Shown in pieces: positions 56,822 through 64,000 of a DNA stretch of 64,000 nt. Both the position numbers and the translations under genes were made by a program. Each line of letters starts with the position of its first letter. Position 1 is the stretch's first letter. Under the pieces are notes generated by a model. The model was given only the letters and a program-made list of their open reading frames with translations, had not been told where the DNA came from and made no database searches. Origin of the DNA: Amycolatopsis decaplanina DSM 44594 (GTDB taxonomy: Bacteria; Actinomycetota; Actinomycetes; Mycobacteriales; Pseudonocardiaceae); contig NZ_AOHO01000026.1 in NCBI RefSeq assembly GCF_000342005.1, positions 169,959 to 233,958 on the forward strand, written 5' to 3'.

Positions 56822-57619
56822 GTGACTGACTTCCGGTACGTGATCAGGGACCTCACCACGGAGGGCGAACAGGTCGACGCCCTGGTGGCCGGCCTGGACG
56901 ACGCGGGATGGGATCTGCCCACGCCCGCGGCGGGCTGGACGGTCAAACACCAGATCGCGCATCTCTCCTTCATCTTCAAGATCGCCGGGTTGTCCGCGGC
57001 CGAGCCGCAGAAGTTCGCGGAACTCGCGAAGTCCTCGATGGCGCGCGGTTTCGACGCCGCCGTCAACGCGGCCCTCGACGACTACCTCGGGGACCCCAAC
57101 GAGGTCCTGCTGAGCCGTTGGCGCAGCGAACGAGACACCGGCATCAAGGCGCTCGCCGCGGTCCCGGCGGACCAGGTCGTCCCCTGGCTCGTCAACCCGC
57201 TGCCGCCGGCCATCCTCGCCTGCGCCGGGATGATGGAACTGTTCGCCCACGGTCAGGACGTCGCGGACGCGCTGGGGGTGCGGCCAGAGCGGACGGACCG
57301 GCTCGCGTACCTCGTCGGCTTCGCCGTCCGGGTGCGGGACTTCGGCTACGAGGCACGGGGCCTGACCCCGCCGGAGCAGGAGTTCCGGTTCGAGATCACC
57401 TCGCCGTCCGGGCAATTGTGGACGTTCGGACCCGAGGACTCGCGGCAGCGGGTCACCGGGAGCGCGGAGGACTTCTGTCTCCTGGTCACGCGGCGCCGTC
57501 ACCGCGACGACCTCGACGTCCGCGCCGAAGGGGCGCTGGCGGACCAGTGGCTGGACATCGCGCAGGCGTACCGCGGTCCCGCGGGCGAGGGCCGCTCGCC
57601 GGGACAGTTCGGCCGCTGA
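56822..57619 (+). CDS. TIGR03084-like metal-binding protein (mycothiol-dependent isomerase superfamily)
   Basis: The 265-residue protein has a DinB/MDMPI-like N-terminal four-helix domain with metal-ligand histidines in WTVKHQIAHLSF (about residues 40-51) and MELFAHGQDVADALG (about 139-153). A C-terminal SCP2-like domain follows (FRFEITSPSGQLWTFGPEDSRQRVTGSAEDFCLLVTRRRH). Proteins of this build use mycothiol or related thiols in isomerase or transferase reactions. Translation starts at GTG 56822. Divergent from the MerR gene by about 130 bp; a functional link through thiols and metals is possible but unproven. Confidence 0.85.
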   Translation: MTDFRYVIRDLTTEGEQVDALVAGLDDAGWDLPTPAAGWTVKHQIAHLSFIFKIAGLSAAEPQKFAELAKSSMARGFDAAVNAALDDYLGDPNEVLLSRWRSERDTGIKALAAVPADQVVPWLVNPLPPAILACAGMMELFAHGQDVADALGVRPERTDRLAYLVGFAVRVRDFGYEARGLTPPEQEFRFEITSPSGQLWTFGPEDSRQRVTGSAEDFCLLVTRRRHRDDLDVRAEGALADQWLDIAQAYRGPAGEGRSPGQFGR

Positions 57620-57715
57620 AAAATCTCGCACCTCCCGGTGATCAGGCATCCTGGAAGTCGCGATCAACTCCGCTCGGTGCGATCGTCGATGGCACACGGG
57701 GTCTAGGAGGCGATC

Positions 57716-58357
57716 GTGGCACGGGTCTGGCTGATCAGACATGGGGAGAGCGAGTCCAACGCGGGGCTGCCCGGTGGGGAGCCGGGTGCCTCGGCGCTGA
57801 CCGAACTCGGCAGGCGGCAAGCCTTCGAAATCGCGGACTCGCTGGCCGAACCGCCTCGTTTGATCGTGACATCGCCGTTCTTACGGGCGCGACAGACCGC
57901 CGAGCCGACGATCGAGCGATTCCCCGGCGCGGAGCGCGAGGAGTGGCCTGTCCAGGAGTTCACCTTTCTCGGCGAACTTCATGGACAGGTCACCACCACC
58001 GCCACCCGTAAGCCGTACACGGAGGCCTACTGGTCGCGTGCCGATCCGCACCACGCGGTGAACGGCGCGGAATCCTTCGCTGCCCTCTTCACCCGCACCC
58101 AGGAATTCCTGGCGCGGCTGGGAGAACGGGAACCCGGGCCGATCGCCGTCTTCACACACGGGCTCTTCATCCGTGCGGTCATGTGGTCGCTGCTGACCGG
58201 GGTCACCACCCCGGACAGCGAGGCCATGCGCGGATTCCGCGCGTTCGCCGACACCTACCTCGTGCCGAACGGCAACATCACCGAACTGCGGTACACGCCC
58301 GGGAAGCGGGTCCCGCGAGTGGTGGTCCCGCTCGCCTCCCGGTTCGCTGACCGCTAG
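57716..58357 (+). CDS. Histidine phosphatase-family protein
   Basis: This 213-residue phosphoglycerate-mutase-like phosphatase has the catalytic RHG motif in VWLIRHGESESNAG (about residues 5-18), a second arginine in TSPFLRARQTAEP and the second histidine in IAVFTHGLFIRAVMW. The substrate is unknown. A clear AGGAGG precedes the GTG start. It ends tail to tail with the P450 gene, the two stops sharing CTAG. Confidence 0.88.
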   Translation: MARVWLIRHGESESNAGLPGGEPGASALTELGRRQAFEIADSLAEPPRLIVTSPFLRARQTAEPTIERFPGAEREEWPVQEFTFLGELHGQVTTTATRKPYTEAYWSRADPHHAVNGAESFAALFTRTQEFLARLGEREPGPIAVFTHGLFIRAVMWSLLTGVTTPDSEAMRGFRAFADTYLVPNGNITELRYTPGKRVPRVVVPLASRFADR

Positions 58358-59559
58358 GGCTTCAGCAGCAGTTGGAGCTTGTTCACCCCGGTCATGTTCG
58401 GGCTGGGGATGAACGACGGCGGAACCGCCGGATCGGTGCGCAGGTCCGGGAAGCGGTCCAGCAGGATGTTGAGCGCCGTCTTGCCTTCCAGCCTGGCGAG
58501 CGGGGCGCCGATGCAGAAATGGATCCCGCGGCCGAAGGCCAAATGCGGGTTGTGCGCCCTCGCCGGATCGAAGGTGCCCGGATCCTTGAACGTGCGCGGA
58601 TCGCGGTTCGCCGCCGCGACCCAGATACCGAGCATGCTGTCCGCCGGGACCGTCTGGCCGCCCAGTTCGACTTCGGTCGTCGTGGCGCGGGCGACGAGTG
58701 CGAACGGGCTGAGGAAACGCAATGATTCCTCGATGGTGGCGGGCAGCAGCGCACGGTCCTCGCGGACACGCCGGTACTCGTCCGGATGGGAATCCAGGCA
58801 CAGCACCGTGTTTCCGAGCAGCATCGTGGTGGTGATGTGCCCGGCGAGCAGCAGCACGTTCGCGAAGTTGACGACTTCGTTCTGCGTGAGTTTCGCACCG
58901 TCGACCTCGGCCTCGACGAGTTTGGTCAGCAGGTCCTCGCGCGGGTTCCGCCGTCGGTCATCGACGTGCTCGGCGAGGTAGTTCACCAGGTTCTTCAACT
59001 GCCCGACCGTTTCCTCGGAGGCCTTCTTGTCCTCCTCGGTCTGCTGGATCAGTGACCGCTGCTGACTGTTCCGCAGCAACGTGTCGACCCATTCCTTGAA
59101 CAGGTCGCGATCGCTCGCCGGGATGCCGAGAAGTTCGGCGATGACGATCACCGGCAGCGGATAGGCCAGGTGGGTCACCAGTTCCATCGAGTCCGCGCCG
59201 TCGACGGCGTCGAGGAGTTCGTTCGTCAACGTGGCGATCCGGGGTTCGAGATCCGCGACGACCTTCGGTGTGAAGGCGTGGCTCACCAGCGTGCGCAGCT
59301 TCTTGTGATCCGGCGGGTCCATCACGAGCAGGTTGCCGTCGACGAACAGGTCCTTGTCCGGTGCGATCTCCTCGGGGATCAGCCGGGTGGTGTCGGAGGA
59401 GAACACCTTGGGATCACTCAGGGTCTTCAACGCCTCGGCGTGGCCGTAGACGTTCCACATGCCCGTCTCGGGGTCGAAACGGACCGGTTCGGCCGGGAAC
59501 TCACCCCGAAGCCAGAACTGGCCTTCATGGACGCCCCAGGTTTCGGCGATCGTGGTCAT
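58354..59559 (-). CDS. Cytochrome P450
   Basis: This 401-residue soluble class I bacterial P450 has the I-helix oxygen motif LLAGHITTTML (about residue 240), the ExxR motif in EESLRF, and the haem-binding loop FGRGIHFCIGAPLARLEG with Cys349. It needs ferredoxin and a reductase, which are not encoded nearby. The substrate is unknown; the N-terminal GEFPAEPVRFDPETGMWNVYGHAEALKTLSDPKVFSSD is like CYP105/CYP107-type enzymes. It follows the TetR gene after 37 bp on the same strand, so that regulator probably controls it. Confidence 0.94.
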   Translation of the reverse strand: MTTIAETWGVHEGQFWLRGEFPAEPVRFDPETGMWNVYGHAEALKTLSDPKVFSSDTTRLIPEEIAPDKDLFVDGNLLVMDPPDHKKLRTLVSHAFTPKVVADLEPRIATLTNELLDAVDGADSMELVTHLAYPLPVIVIAELLGIPASDRDLFKEWVDTLLRNSQQRSLIQQTEEDKKASEETVGQLKNLVNYLAEHVDDRRRNPREDLLTKLVEAEVDGAKLTQNEVVNFANVLLLAGHITTTMLLGNTVLCLDSHPDEYRRVREDRALLPATIEESLRFLSPFALVARATTTEVELGGQTVPADSMLGIWVAAANRDPRTFKDPGTFDPARAHNPHLAFGRGIHFCIGAPLARLEGKTALNILLDRFPDLRTDPAVPPSFIPSPNMTGVNKLQLLLKP

Positions 59560-59596
59560 GGCTTGCCCCCTTCTTCTCGTGGTGGAGGAGCTCGGA

Positions 59597-60301
59597 TCAA
59601 GCGGGCTCCTCAGGGCCGTCCTTCCGGTAGATCCAGGCGCGATAGGACGAGGTCAGATCCTGGAACGCCAGGATCACTTCGGCCGCGGTGGCGGCCAGAT
59701 TCGCCGTGGCCGGTGGCTCCGGCGGCTCGAACGCCGTCCGGATGATGTGCGCGAGAGCGTCGGCCTTCTCTTCGGGTGCGAGGTCGGCGCTGTCAGTGGT
59801 GAAGCTGTCCATCAGGTAGAACCCCAGCGCAGAGGCGCGCAGGGAAAAGAGCAGGTTCGGGATGTCGTCGCGAAGCAGACCCCGGTCGGTCATCGTTTTC
59901 AGGTACCGCTCGGTCACGACCGCGTCCTGATCCTGCAAAGGATGTTTCTTCAACCGGCCCAGCAGTTCGGTGTTGCCGGTGAGGAGCGCGCCGAGCAGCG
60001 GGTTTCGCTGGGTGAACAGGTAAGCGGCCCGCTGGAACCGATGCGGGACGACTTCCGCCGGATCTTCGGCCAGCCGATCGAGGAGATTCTCGGCGGCACG
60101 GAGGGATTCACGCAGGAGCAACGCTTGGAAGAGGTTCTCCTTGGTGGGCCAGTGCAGGTAGATCGTGCCCTTCCCGATGCCCGCCTGACTCGCGATGTCC
60201 TCGATGGTCACCTTGCGATAGCCCAGCCGCGACAGCAGGACGCCGGCCGCGTCGAGGATGCGATCGGCGCGGCCGGCGGTGCGGTCCGGACGTTCTGCCA
60301 C
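59597..60301 (-). CDS. TetR-family regulator of the P450 gene
   Basis: The 234-residue protein has an N-terminal helix-turn-helix (RKVTIEDIASQAGIGKGTIYLHWPTKENLFQALLL, about residues 29-63) and a helical ligand domain. It forms an operon with the P450. A dyad in front of its start (60325-60350) fits autoregulation. The inducer is unknown but could be the P450 substrate. Confidence 0.88.
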   Translation of the reverse strand: MAERPDRTAGRADRILDAAGVLLSRLGYRKVTIEDIASQAGIGKGTIYLHWPTKENLFQALLLRESLRAAENLLDRLAEDPAEVVPHRFQRAAYLFTQRNPLLGALLTGNTELLGRLKKHPLQDQDAVVTERYLKTMTDRGLLRDDIPNLLFSLRASALGFYLMDSFTTDSADLAPEEKADALAHIIRTAFEPPEPPATANLAATAAEVILAFQDLTSSYRAWIYRKDGPEEPA

Positions 60302-60324
60302 GTGCGCTCCCAGTCTCTGACTTT

Positions 60325-60350
60325 ATGACCGGATTCGTTTATCTGGTCAT
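60325..60350. promoter_or_regulatory. Inverted repeat upstream of the TetR-P450 operon
   Basis: ATGACC (60325-60330) and GGTCAT (60345-60350) are perfect inverted repeats separated by 14 AT-richer bases, 24-49 bp before the TetR start. It is the likely TetR binding site, though the wide spacing is unusual. Confidence 0.45.
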
Positions 60351-60407
60351 CGGTCGGTTCGACGGTAGCGCCGGGCGTACGGGTCCAGCAAGGAAATCGA
60401 CGAGTTC

Positions 60408-61346
60408 TTAACGCAGTTGGTGGGCGAGCATGAACTTCCAGATGACCGGAGTCGCGTCGATGACGGTCGGCGTGGCGGAGTCGTTGTTCGGTGTTGTGCT
60501 CGGCCAGACGTGCCCAGCGCCTTCGACCCGGTAGTGCTGGAGAGAGCAACCGAGCCACCGCTGCACGGTGACGTCGGTCTTCGGCGAGTACTGGACCGGA
60601 CGCGGGAAGCAGCTGTTCCGGTCCGCCCACGCGGCGAGCCAGTCCGGCAGTGTCGGCAGACCCTTGGCGGGATTCCCGGTGTAGGGGATCGTCGCGTCGG
60701 CCGTGCCGTGGAAATCGAGAATCGGAGCGGGACGCGACGGATGGCACTCGCCGCCTTGCGGGTAGAACGCGCCGGCGACCGGGGCGAAAGCCGCGATCCG
60801 GCCCGGCATCCGGCAAGCGAGGACGCCGACGAACCCGCCGCCGTTCGACTTGCCCGTCGCGTAGATCCGGCGGGAGTCGACGCACAGTTCACGCTGGAGC
60901 GTGTTCAGCAGATCGCTGGTGAAGAGCACGTCGTCGGCGGCCGCCGAATACGGCGCGCCAGTCCATGCCGACTCGCCGTCGGTACCCGGAAGTCCTTGCG
61001 GGTAGACGGAAATCGCGTCATACGCGGAAAACCCGGACAGCTCCTCCTGATATTTCGACGTCCGTTTGTGGCCGTGGAACGACAACACCAGCGGGTACGG
61101 CCGCGAAGGCCGGTACTGCGCCGGAACGTGCACCGTGTACTCGCGGACCAGACCTCCGGACGTCAAAGTCCGCAGCGTCGTCGTCCCGGCGGGAACCGGG
61201 GACGGACGCTGACAGCCGGTCGTCCGCACCGGATGGTCGATCGGCGACGGCGCGGCCGATGCCGTCGGGGCGGCGAGCAGGCTCAGTCCGGCAGCGACGG
61301 CGGCCGTCAGCGCGAGACGACGCAGGTGCTTCGTGGGACCAGGCAC
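60408..61346 (-). CDS. Secreted CE1/PHB-depolymerase-like esterase
   Basis: This 312-residue secreted alpha/beta hydrolase has a signal peptide (RRLALTAAVAAGLSLLAAPTASAAP). The LpqC/feruloyl-esterase/PHB-depolymerase-like body has YPLVLSFHGHKRTS, the nucleophile in IYATGKSNGGGFVGVL, Asp in ILDFHGTADATIPYTG and His in RVEGAGHVWPS. The likely reaction is ester hydrolysis of a polymer or carbohydrate ester. GTG 61346 is chosen because AAGGAGGA lies eight bases upstream. Confidence 0.9.
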   Translation of the reverse strand: MPGPTKHLRRLALTAAVAAGLSLLAAPTASAAPSPIDHPVRTTGCQRPSPVPAGTTTLRTLTSGGLVREYTVHVPAQYRPSRPYPLVLSFHGHKRTSKYQEELSGFSAYDAISVYPQGLPGTDGESAWTGAPYSAAADDVLFTSDLLNTLQRELCVDSRRIYATGKSNGGGFVGVLACRMPGRIAAFAPVAGAFYPQGGECHPSRPAPILDFHGTADATIPYTGNPAKGLPTLPDWLAAWADRNSCFPRPVQYSPKTDVTVQRWLGCSLQHYRVEGAGHVWPSTTPNNDSATPTVIDATPVIWKFMLAHQLR

Positions 61347-61486
61347 GCGATCCTCCTTGATCGGGCGGCAGGGCGGTGATCAGGGTCACTCCTGTCGCGG
61401 GCCTGGTCAGCATTGTGTTCATTGAGTTTTCGGACCGCTCTTCACGTCACCCTGCCGGGCGACGTGGCCTGCTCCGCTCGCCAGGG

Positions 61487-61510
61487 GCCTGCGGCCGGTC
61501 AGCCGCAGGC
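61487..61510 (-). terminator. Hairpin overlapping the end of the NagZ-like gene
   Basis: GCCTGCGGC (61487-61495) pairs perfectly with GCCGCAGGC (61502-61510). The loop contains the stop codon, so one arm is coding. Without a U-run it is a weak terminator candidate. Confidence 0.4.
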
Positions 61511-62692
61511 ACGTTTCGCCATGAGCACCCGGGTCAACGCCTCATCGACTCGGGCGGCCGGGAGATCGCCGGACGCAAGCGCTTGCTCCAACGTTGTCAG
61601 CACTATGCCGACGTTGCCGCCGGAGGACCACAACGCCTGATCCGCGCCCGCCTGCAAGGCCTTGAGTACAGCAGTCTGCAGCGGGTACTGCGACGTGATC
61701 GCCTTCATCGCTCCGAGATCGTCCGTGATCACCGGGCCGTCGAACGCGTAGTCCTTCCGCAGCAGCCGGTACGCCGGCGCCGACAGGGTCGACGGTGTGC
61801 CGCCGGTCAGATCGGGCACGTCCAGATGCCCGACCATGACGCCGACCTCGCCGTACTCGCCGATGTCGCGGTACGGCACCAGATCGACCTTCCGCAGCGA
61901 GGCCAGCGGCGGCGTCCGCACCAGTCCCTTGTGGGAATCCCCGGAGGCGTGCCCGTGCCCGGGGAAGTGCTTCAGCACCGGCTGCACCCCGGCGTCCCGC
62001 AGGCCTTGCGCGAACGCCAGGACATACTTGCGCGCGACTTCCGGATCCGCGCCGAACGATCGATCGCCGACGATGTCGCGGTCCGGCTGGTCGGTGATGT
62101 CGGCGTCGGGCGCGTAGTCGACGGTGACGCCACGGGCCCGCATCTGCCGTCCTCGCTCGGCGGCCTTCGCTCGCACCTGCGCCGGCGTCAGGGTCGAGGC
62201 CATCTTCCGGGCGCTGGGCATGTTGCCGTCGAGGTCATCGATCCGCTGAACACGACCGCCTTCCTCGTCGATCGCCACCGATACCGGTACCTTCGCGGCG
62301 CGTTGGACCTCGTCCAGCGCGCGGTTGCGCAGCAGGGCCGTCTCGTTGCCGCCGAGAAAGATCCCGCCGACTTGCTGATCGCGCACCAGCTTCACCGCCG
62401 CCTGCGGGTCACCGGCGTTCACGCCGACCACCACAAGCTGGGCCAGCCGCTGCCTTGGGCTCATCCCGGCGATGACGGCTTCGCAGCCTGGAACGGGCGC
62501 CTGCTCCGTCCTCGGTGACGGCGAGGGCGTGGGCCGGTCGGAGCTGGGCGGGCTCGAAGCCACGCTGCCGCGTGGCGGAGATACCGTCCCCGCCGGCTGT
62601 GCCGATCCGGCCTCGTCGTTCGCCGTACCGCACTGCACGCTGGTGAGTAGAACAGTCGCTGCTCCCAGGATGACGGCCGTCCATCGCTTCAT
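61499..62692 (-). CDS. Glycoside hydrolase family 3, NagZ/LpqI-like beta-N-acetylglucosaminidase lipoprotein
   Basis: From ATG 62692 the protein has 397 residues, with a signal (KRWTAVILGAATVLLTSVQC), a Ser/Pro-rich linker and a GH3 domain. NagZ motifs are clear: GGIFLGGN, AIDEEGGRVQR, VLKHFPGHGHASGDSHKGL with the His-Asp dyad, and the nucleophile Asp in GPVITDDLGAMKAI. It should trim N-acetylglucosamine from peptidoglycan fragments outside the membrane, as LpqI does in mycobacteria. The lipobox (SVQC) is imperfect. Starts at 62716 and 62740 are also possible. The 313-bp gap upstream holds the promoter of the ArsR operon. Confidence 0.85.
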   Translation of the reverse strand: MKRWTAVILGAATVLLTSVQCGTANDEAGSAQPAGTVSPPRGSVASSPPSSDRPTPSPSPRTEQAPVPGCEAVIAGMSPRQRLAQLVVVGVNAGDPQAAVKLVRDQQVGGIFLGGNETALLRNRALDEVQRAAKVPVSVAIDEEGGRVQRIDDLDGNMPSARKMASTLTPAQVRAKAAERGRQMRARGVTVDYAPDADITDQPDRDIVGDRSFGADPEVARKYVLAFAQGLRDAGVQPVLKHFPGHGHASGDSHKGLVRTPPLASLRKVDLVPYRDIGEYGEVGVMVGHLDVPDLTGGTPSTLSAPAYRLLRKDYAFDGPVITDDLGAMKAITSQYPLQTAVLKALQAGADQALWSSGGNVGIVLTTLEQALASGDLPAARVDEALTRVLMAKRACG

Positions 62693-62874
62693 CGTCTTCG
62701 GTCGCCCGGAGTTCATCAGCTCGTTTCGTTCGTCGTCCATGCCGGTGTCGACGGTATCCCCAGCTGCCCGTTCGTACGCGCTCGCGTGTCCTTTGGTGCT
62801 CGATCGCGTCGGGCCGGGCTCGGTCCTGCCTCCTTCCTCTCTCGCGTTCTCCCTCGTCAAGTCGGTGTTCGTGC

Positions 62875-62934
62875 TTGACAACTCGATCTGCTCCGCCGTA
62901 GATTACCACATGGTTATGGAACCGCAAGGTTATC
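62875..62934 (+). promoter_or_regulatory. Strong sigma-70-type promoter with GGTTAT repeats for the ArsR operon
   Basis: TTGACA (62875-62880) and TAGATT (62899-62904) are spaced by 18 bp, a near-consensus promoter unusual for this GC content. GGTTAT occurs at 62912-62917 and 62929-62934, 17 bp apart and straddling the expected start site, with ATGG and CCAT as outer inverted halves. The repeats are a likely site for the ArsR protein encoded downstream. No gene lies between 62693 and 63005. Confidence 0.6.
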
Positions 62935-63005
62935 CATCTTCGCGGCAGGTGCCGAGGAAACGATCGTGAGAACTCGAACTCGTGAGAACGGAAAGGCGGG
63001 CGACC

Positions 63006-63356
63006 GTGGCACAGGATCTGCTCGATGTCACCTTCGCGGCGCTCGCCGACCCCACCCGCCGCGCGATCCTCGCGCGGCTCGCGCGCGGTGAGGCCACGGT
63101 GACGGAACTGGCCGAACCGTTCGCGATGAGCCAGCCCGCCATCTCCAAGCATCTGAAGGTGCTGGAGCGGGCGGGGCTGGTGGCAAGGGGGCGCGACGCT
63201 CAGCGTCGCCCCTGTCGGCTGGTGGCCCAGCCGCTGAAGAACGCGAACGAATGGCTCGGTGGTTATCGCCGCTACTGGGACGAGGCCTTCTCGGAGCTGG
63301 ATCTCGTCTTGGAAGGGGAGATGCAGCACCCGGAGCGGCGGGACAAGACCGATTGA
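63006..63356 (+). CDS. ArsR-family winged-helix regulator
   Basis: The 116-residue protein has the ArsR/SdpR domain: LDVTFAALADPTRRAILARLARGEATVTELAEPFAMSQPAISKHLKVLERAGLVARGRDAQRRPCRL (about residues 6-72). There are no clustered metal-binding cysteines, so it belongs to the non-metal group that travels with SRPBCC genes. The GTG at 63006 gives the usual N terminus; GTG 62982 is an upstream alternative. It is followed by the SRPBCC gene after 29 bp. Confidence 0.9.
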   Translation: MAQDLLDVTFAALADPTRRAILARLARGEATVTELAEPFAMSQPAISKHLKVLERAGLVARGRDAQRRPCRLVAQPLKNANEWLGGYRRYWDEAFSELDLVLEGEMQHPERRDKTD

Positions 63357-63385
63357 CCACCGCACGAGAGGAAAGGAACAGCACG

Positions 63386-63871
63386 ATGGGACGAACTCTC
63401 AGCGTGACGAAATCCGGCGATTTCGAGATCGTCATGACGAGGTCCTTCGACGCGCCGAGGACGTTGGTGTTCGACGCGTGGACGAAACCCGAGCTGGTAC
63501 GCCGTTGGTTCGGTCCACGCGACTGTGAGGTCGTCGAATGCGAGATCGACCTGCGGGTCGGCGGCAGATGGCGCTACCGGCTGCGCCACGGCGGCGGGAT
63601 GGAGATGCTGCTGCAGGGCGTCTACCAGGAGATCGACCGTCCGGGAAGGCTCGTCTCCCTCGAGACGAACGAGGACTGCGAGGCGTCGGAAGGTCAGGCC
63701 CTGGCGACTCTGACGTTGGTCGAACACGATGGGGTCACCACGCTGACCCAGGTGGTGCGGTACGGCTCGGAGCGGATCCGGGACGCCGTGCTCGAATCGG
63801 GGATGGAGCGAGGCATGGGTGAGGGCTTCGACAAACTGGCCGAGGTCGTGGCCGCTCCGGCGAGGGCGTGA
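63386..63871 (+). CDS. SRPBCC / AHSA1-like ligand-binding protein
   Basis: The 161-residue protein has the START-like AHSA1 fold (FEIVMTRSFDAPRTLVFDAWTKPELVRRWFGPRDCEVVECEIDLRVGGRWRYRL, LQGVYQEIDRPGRLV, MERGMGEGFDKLAEVV). It binds a hydrophobic ligand in a deep cavity; the ligand is unknown. ArsR plus SRPBCC pairs are common in actinobacteria. An AGGAAAGGA ribosome site precedes the ATG. Its stop overlaps the GTG of the next gene (GTGA). Confidence 0.9.
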   Translation: MGRTLSVTKSGDFEIVMTRSFDAPRTLVFDAWTKPELVRRWFGPRDCEVVECEIDLRVGGRWRYRLRHGGGMEMLLQGVYQEIDRPGRLVSLETNEDCEASEGQALATLTLVEHDGVTTLTQVVRYGSERIRDAVLESGMERGMGEGFDKLAEVVAAPARA

Positions 63872-64000
63872 ACACGATGAACGCCATCGCGGACCGTTAT
63901 CGCGTTCGGGCCGACGCCTTCGAGAGCAAGGTCGCCGCCGTCGAGGCCGGGCAGTGGGAGAACAAGTCACCGTGCGAAGAGTGGAACGCCAGGGATGTCG
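63868..64000 (+). CDS. DinB/maleylpyruvate-isomerase-like protein, partial at window end
   Basis: Only the first 44 codons are in the window. From GTG 63868 (or ATG 63877) the protein reads MNAIADRYRVRADAFESK and then AGQWENKSPCEEWNARDVV-like text, the N terminus of TIGR03086-type metal-binding proteins of the mycothiol-dependent isomerase superfamily. It is coupled to the SRPBCC gene. The metal-ligand histidine expected just after 'WNARDV' falls beyond the end. Confidence 0.75.
   Translation, partial: MNTMNAIADRYRVRADAFESKVAAVEAGQWENKSPCEEWNARDV

Overview
The window is high-GC actinobacterial DNA. F420- and mycothiol-type enzyme families, many GTG starts, 4-bp start/stop overlaps, and mfd, mazG, eno, ftsB, DUF501 and ppx in order all point to the Actinomycetota. 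Protein style and intergenic hairpins of the 'TGAAGGCCTCC' kind suggest Pseudonocardiaceae, most likely Amycolatopsis; that assignment is inference. I see no rRNA, CRISPR array, insertion sequence or prophage.

Layout. 23-4395 (minus): prs, glmU, a GGDEF diguanylate cyclase and tRNA-Gln. 4493-11605: accessory genes, namely a fatty-acid desaturase with its TetR regulator under a dense operator region, a Nudix/isochorismatase-like pair, an SDR, a sugar-dehydrogenase lipoprotein, and an XRE regulator divergent from a luciferase-like oxidoreductase. 11647-35029: the conserved actinobacterial block mfd - SurA-like lipoprotein - mazG - lpqU-like - eno - ftsB - DUF501 - lytic transglycosylase - ppx. 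It is interrupted by inserted cargo: a quinone oxidoreductase/HxlR pair, a sigma/anti-sigma/ABC operon, a PPOX flavoprotein, the efeUOB iron-uptake operon, a thioredoxin-reductase-like flavoprotein with an XRE-cupin regulator, and TPR and VOC proteins. 35287-40853: a complete oligopeptide ABC transporter (oppABCDF), followed by a secreted subtilisin. 42856-46436: an unusual HAD protein coupled to a methyltransferase. 46502-50809: an S10 peptidase, a deaminated-base repair operon (nfi-udgB) and ndh. 51138-54157: an odd short-armed tRNA with a UAA anticodon, a frameshifted hydrolase remnant, a membrane protein and a two-component system. 54329-64000: an MmpS-like protein, an acyl-CoA-dehydrogenase-like flavoprotein, a MerR regulator coupled to a 17-residue cysteine-rich micropeptide, mycothiol-type proteins, P450/TetR, an esterase, a NagZ-like lipoprotein, and an ArsR/SRPBCC/DinB-like operon that runs off the end.

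How the parts connect. Two candidate iron boxes sharing the core TAGGTAAGG lie upstream of efeUOB and of the diiron desaturase, which would link iron supply to an iron-dependent enzyme. Several regulator/enzyme pairs carry visible dyads (HxlR, XRE-cupin, TetR-P450, MerR, ArsR). Many gene ends carry long, near-perfect hairpins without a U-tract.

Most notable candidates: the MerR-coupled Cys-rich micropeptide (56190-56243), the class I tRNA with anticodon UAA (51138-51211), the paired iron boxes, and a SoxR/MerR-type promoter in front of the PPOX gene.
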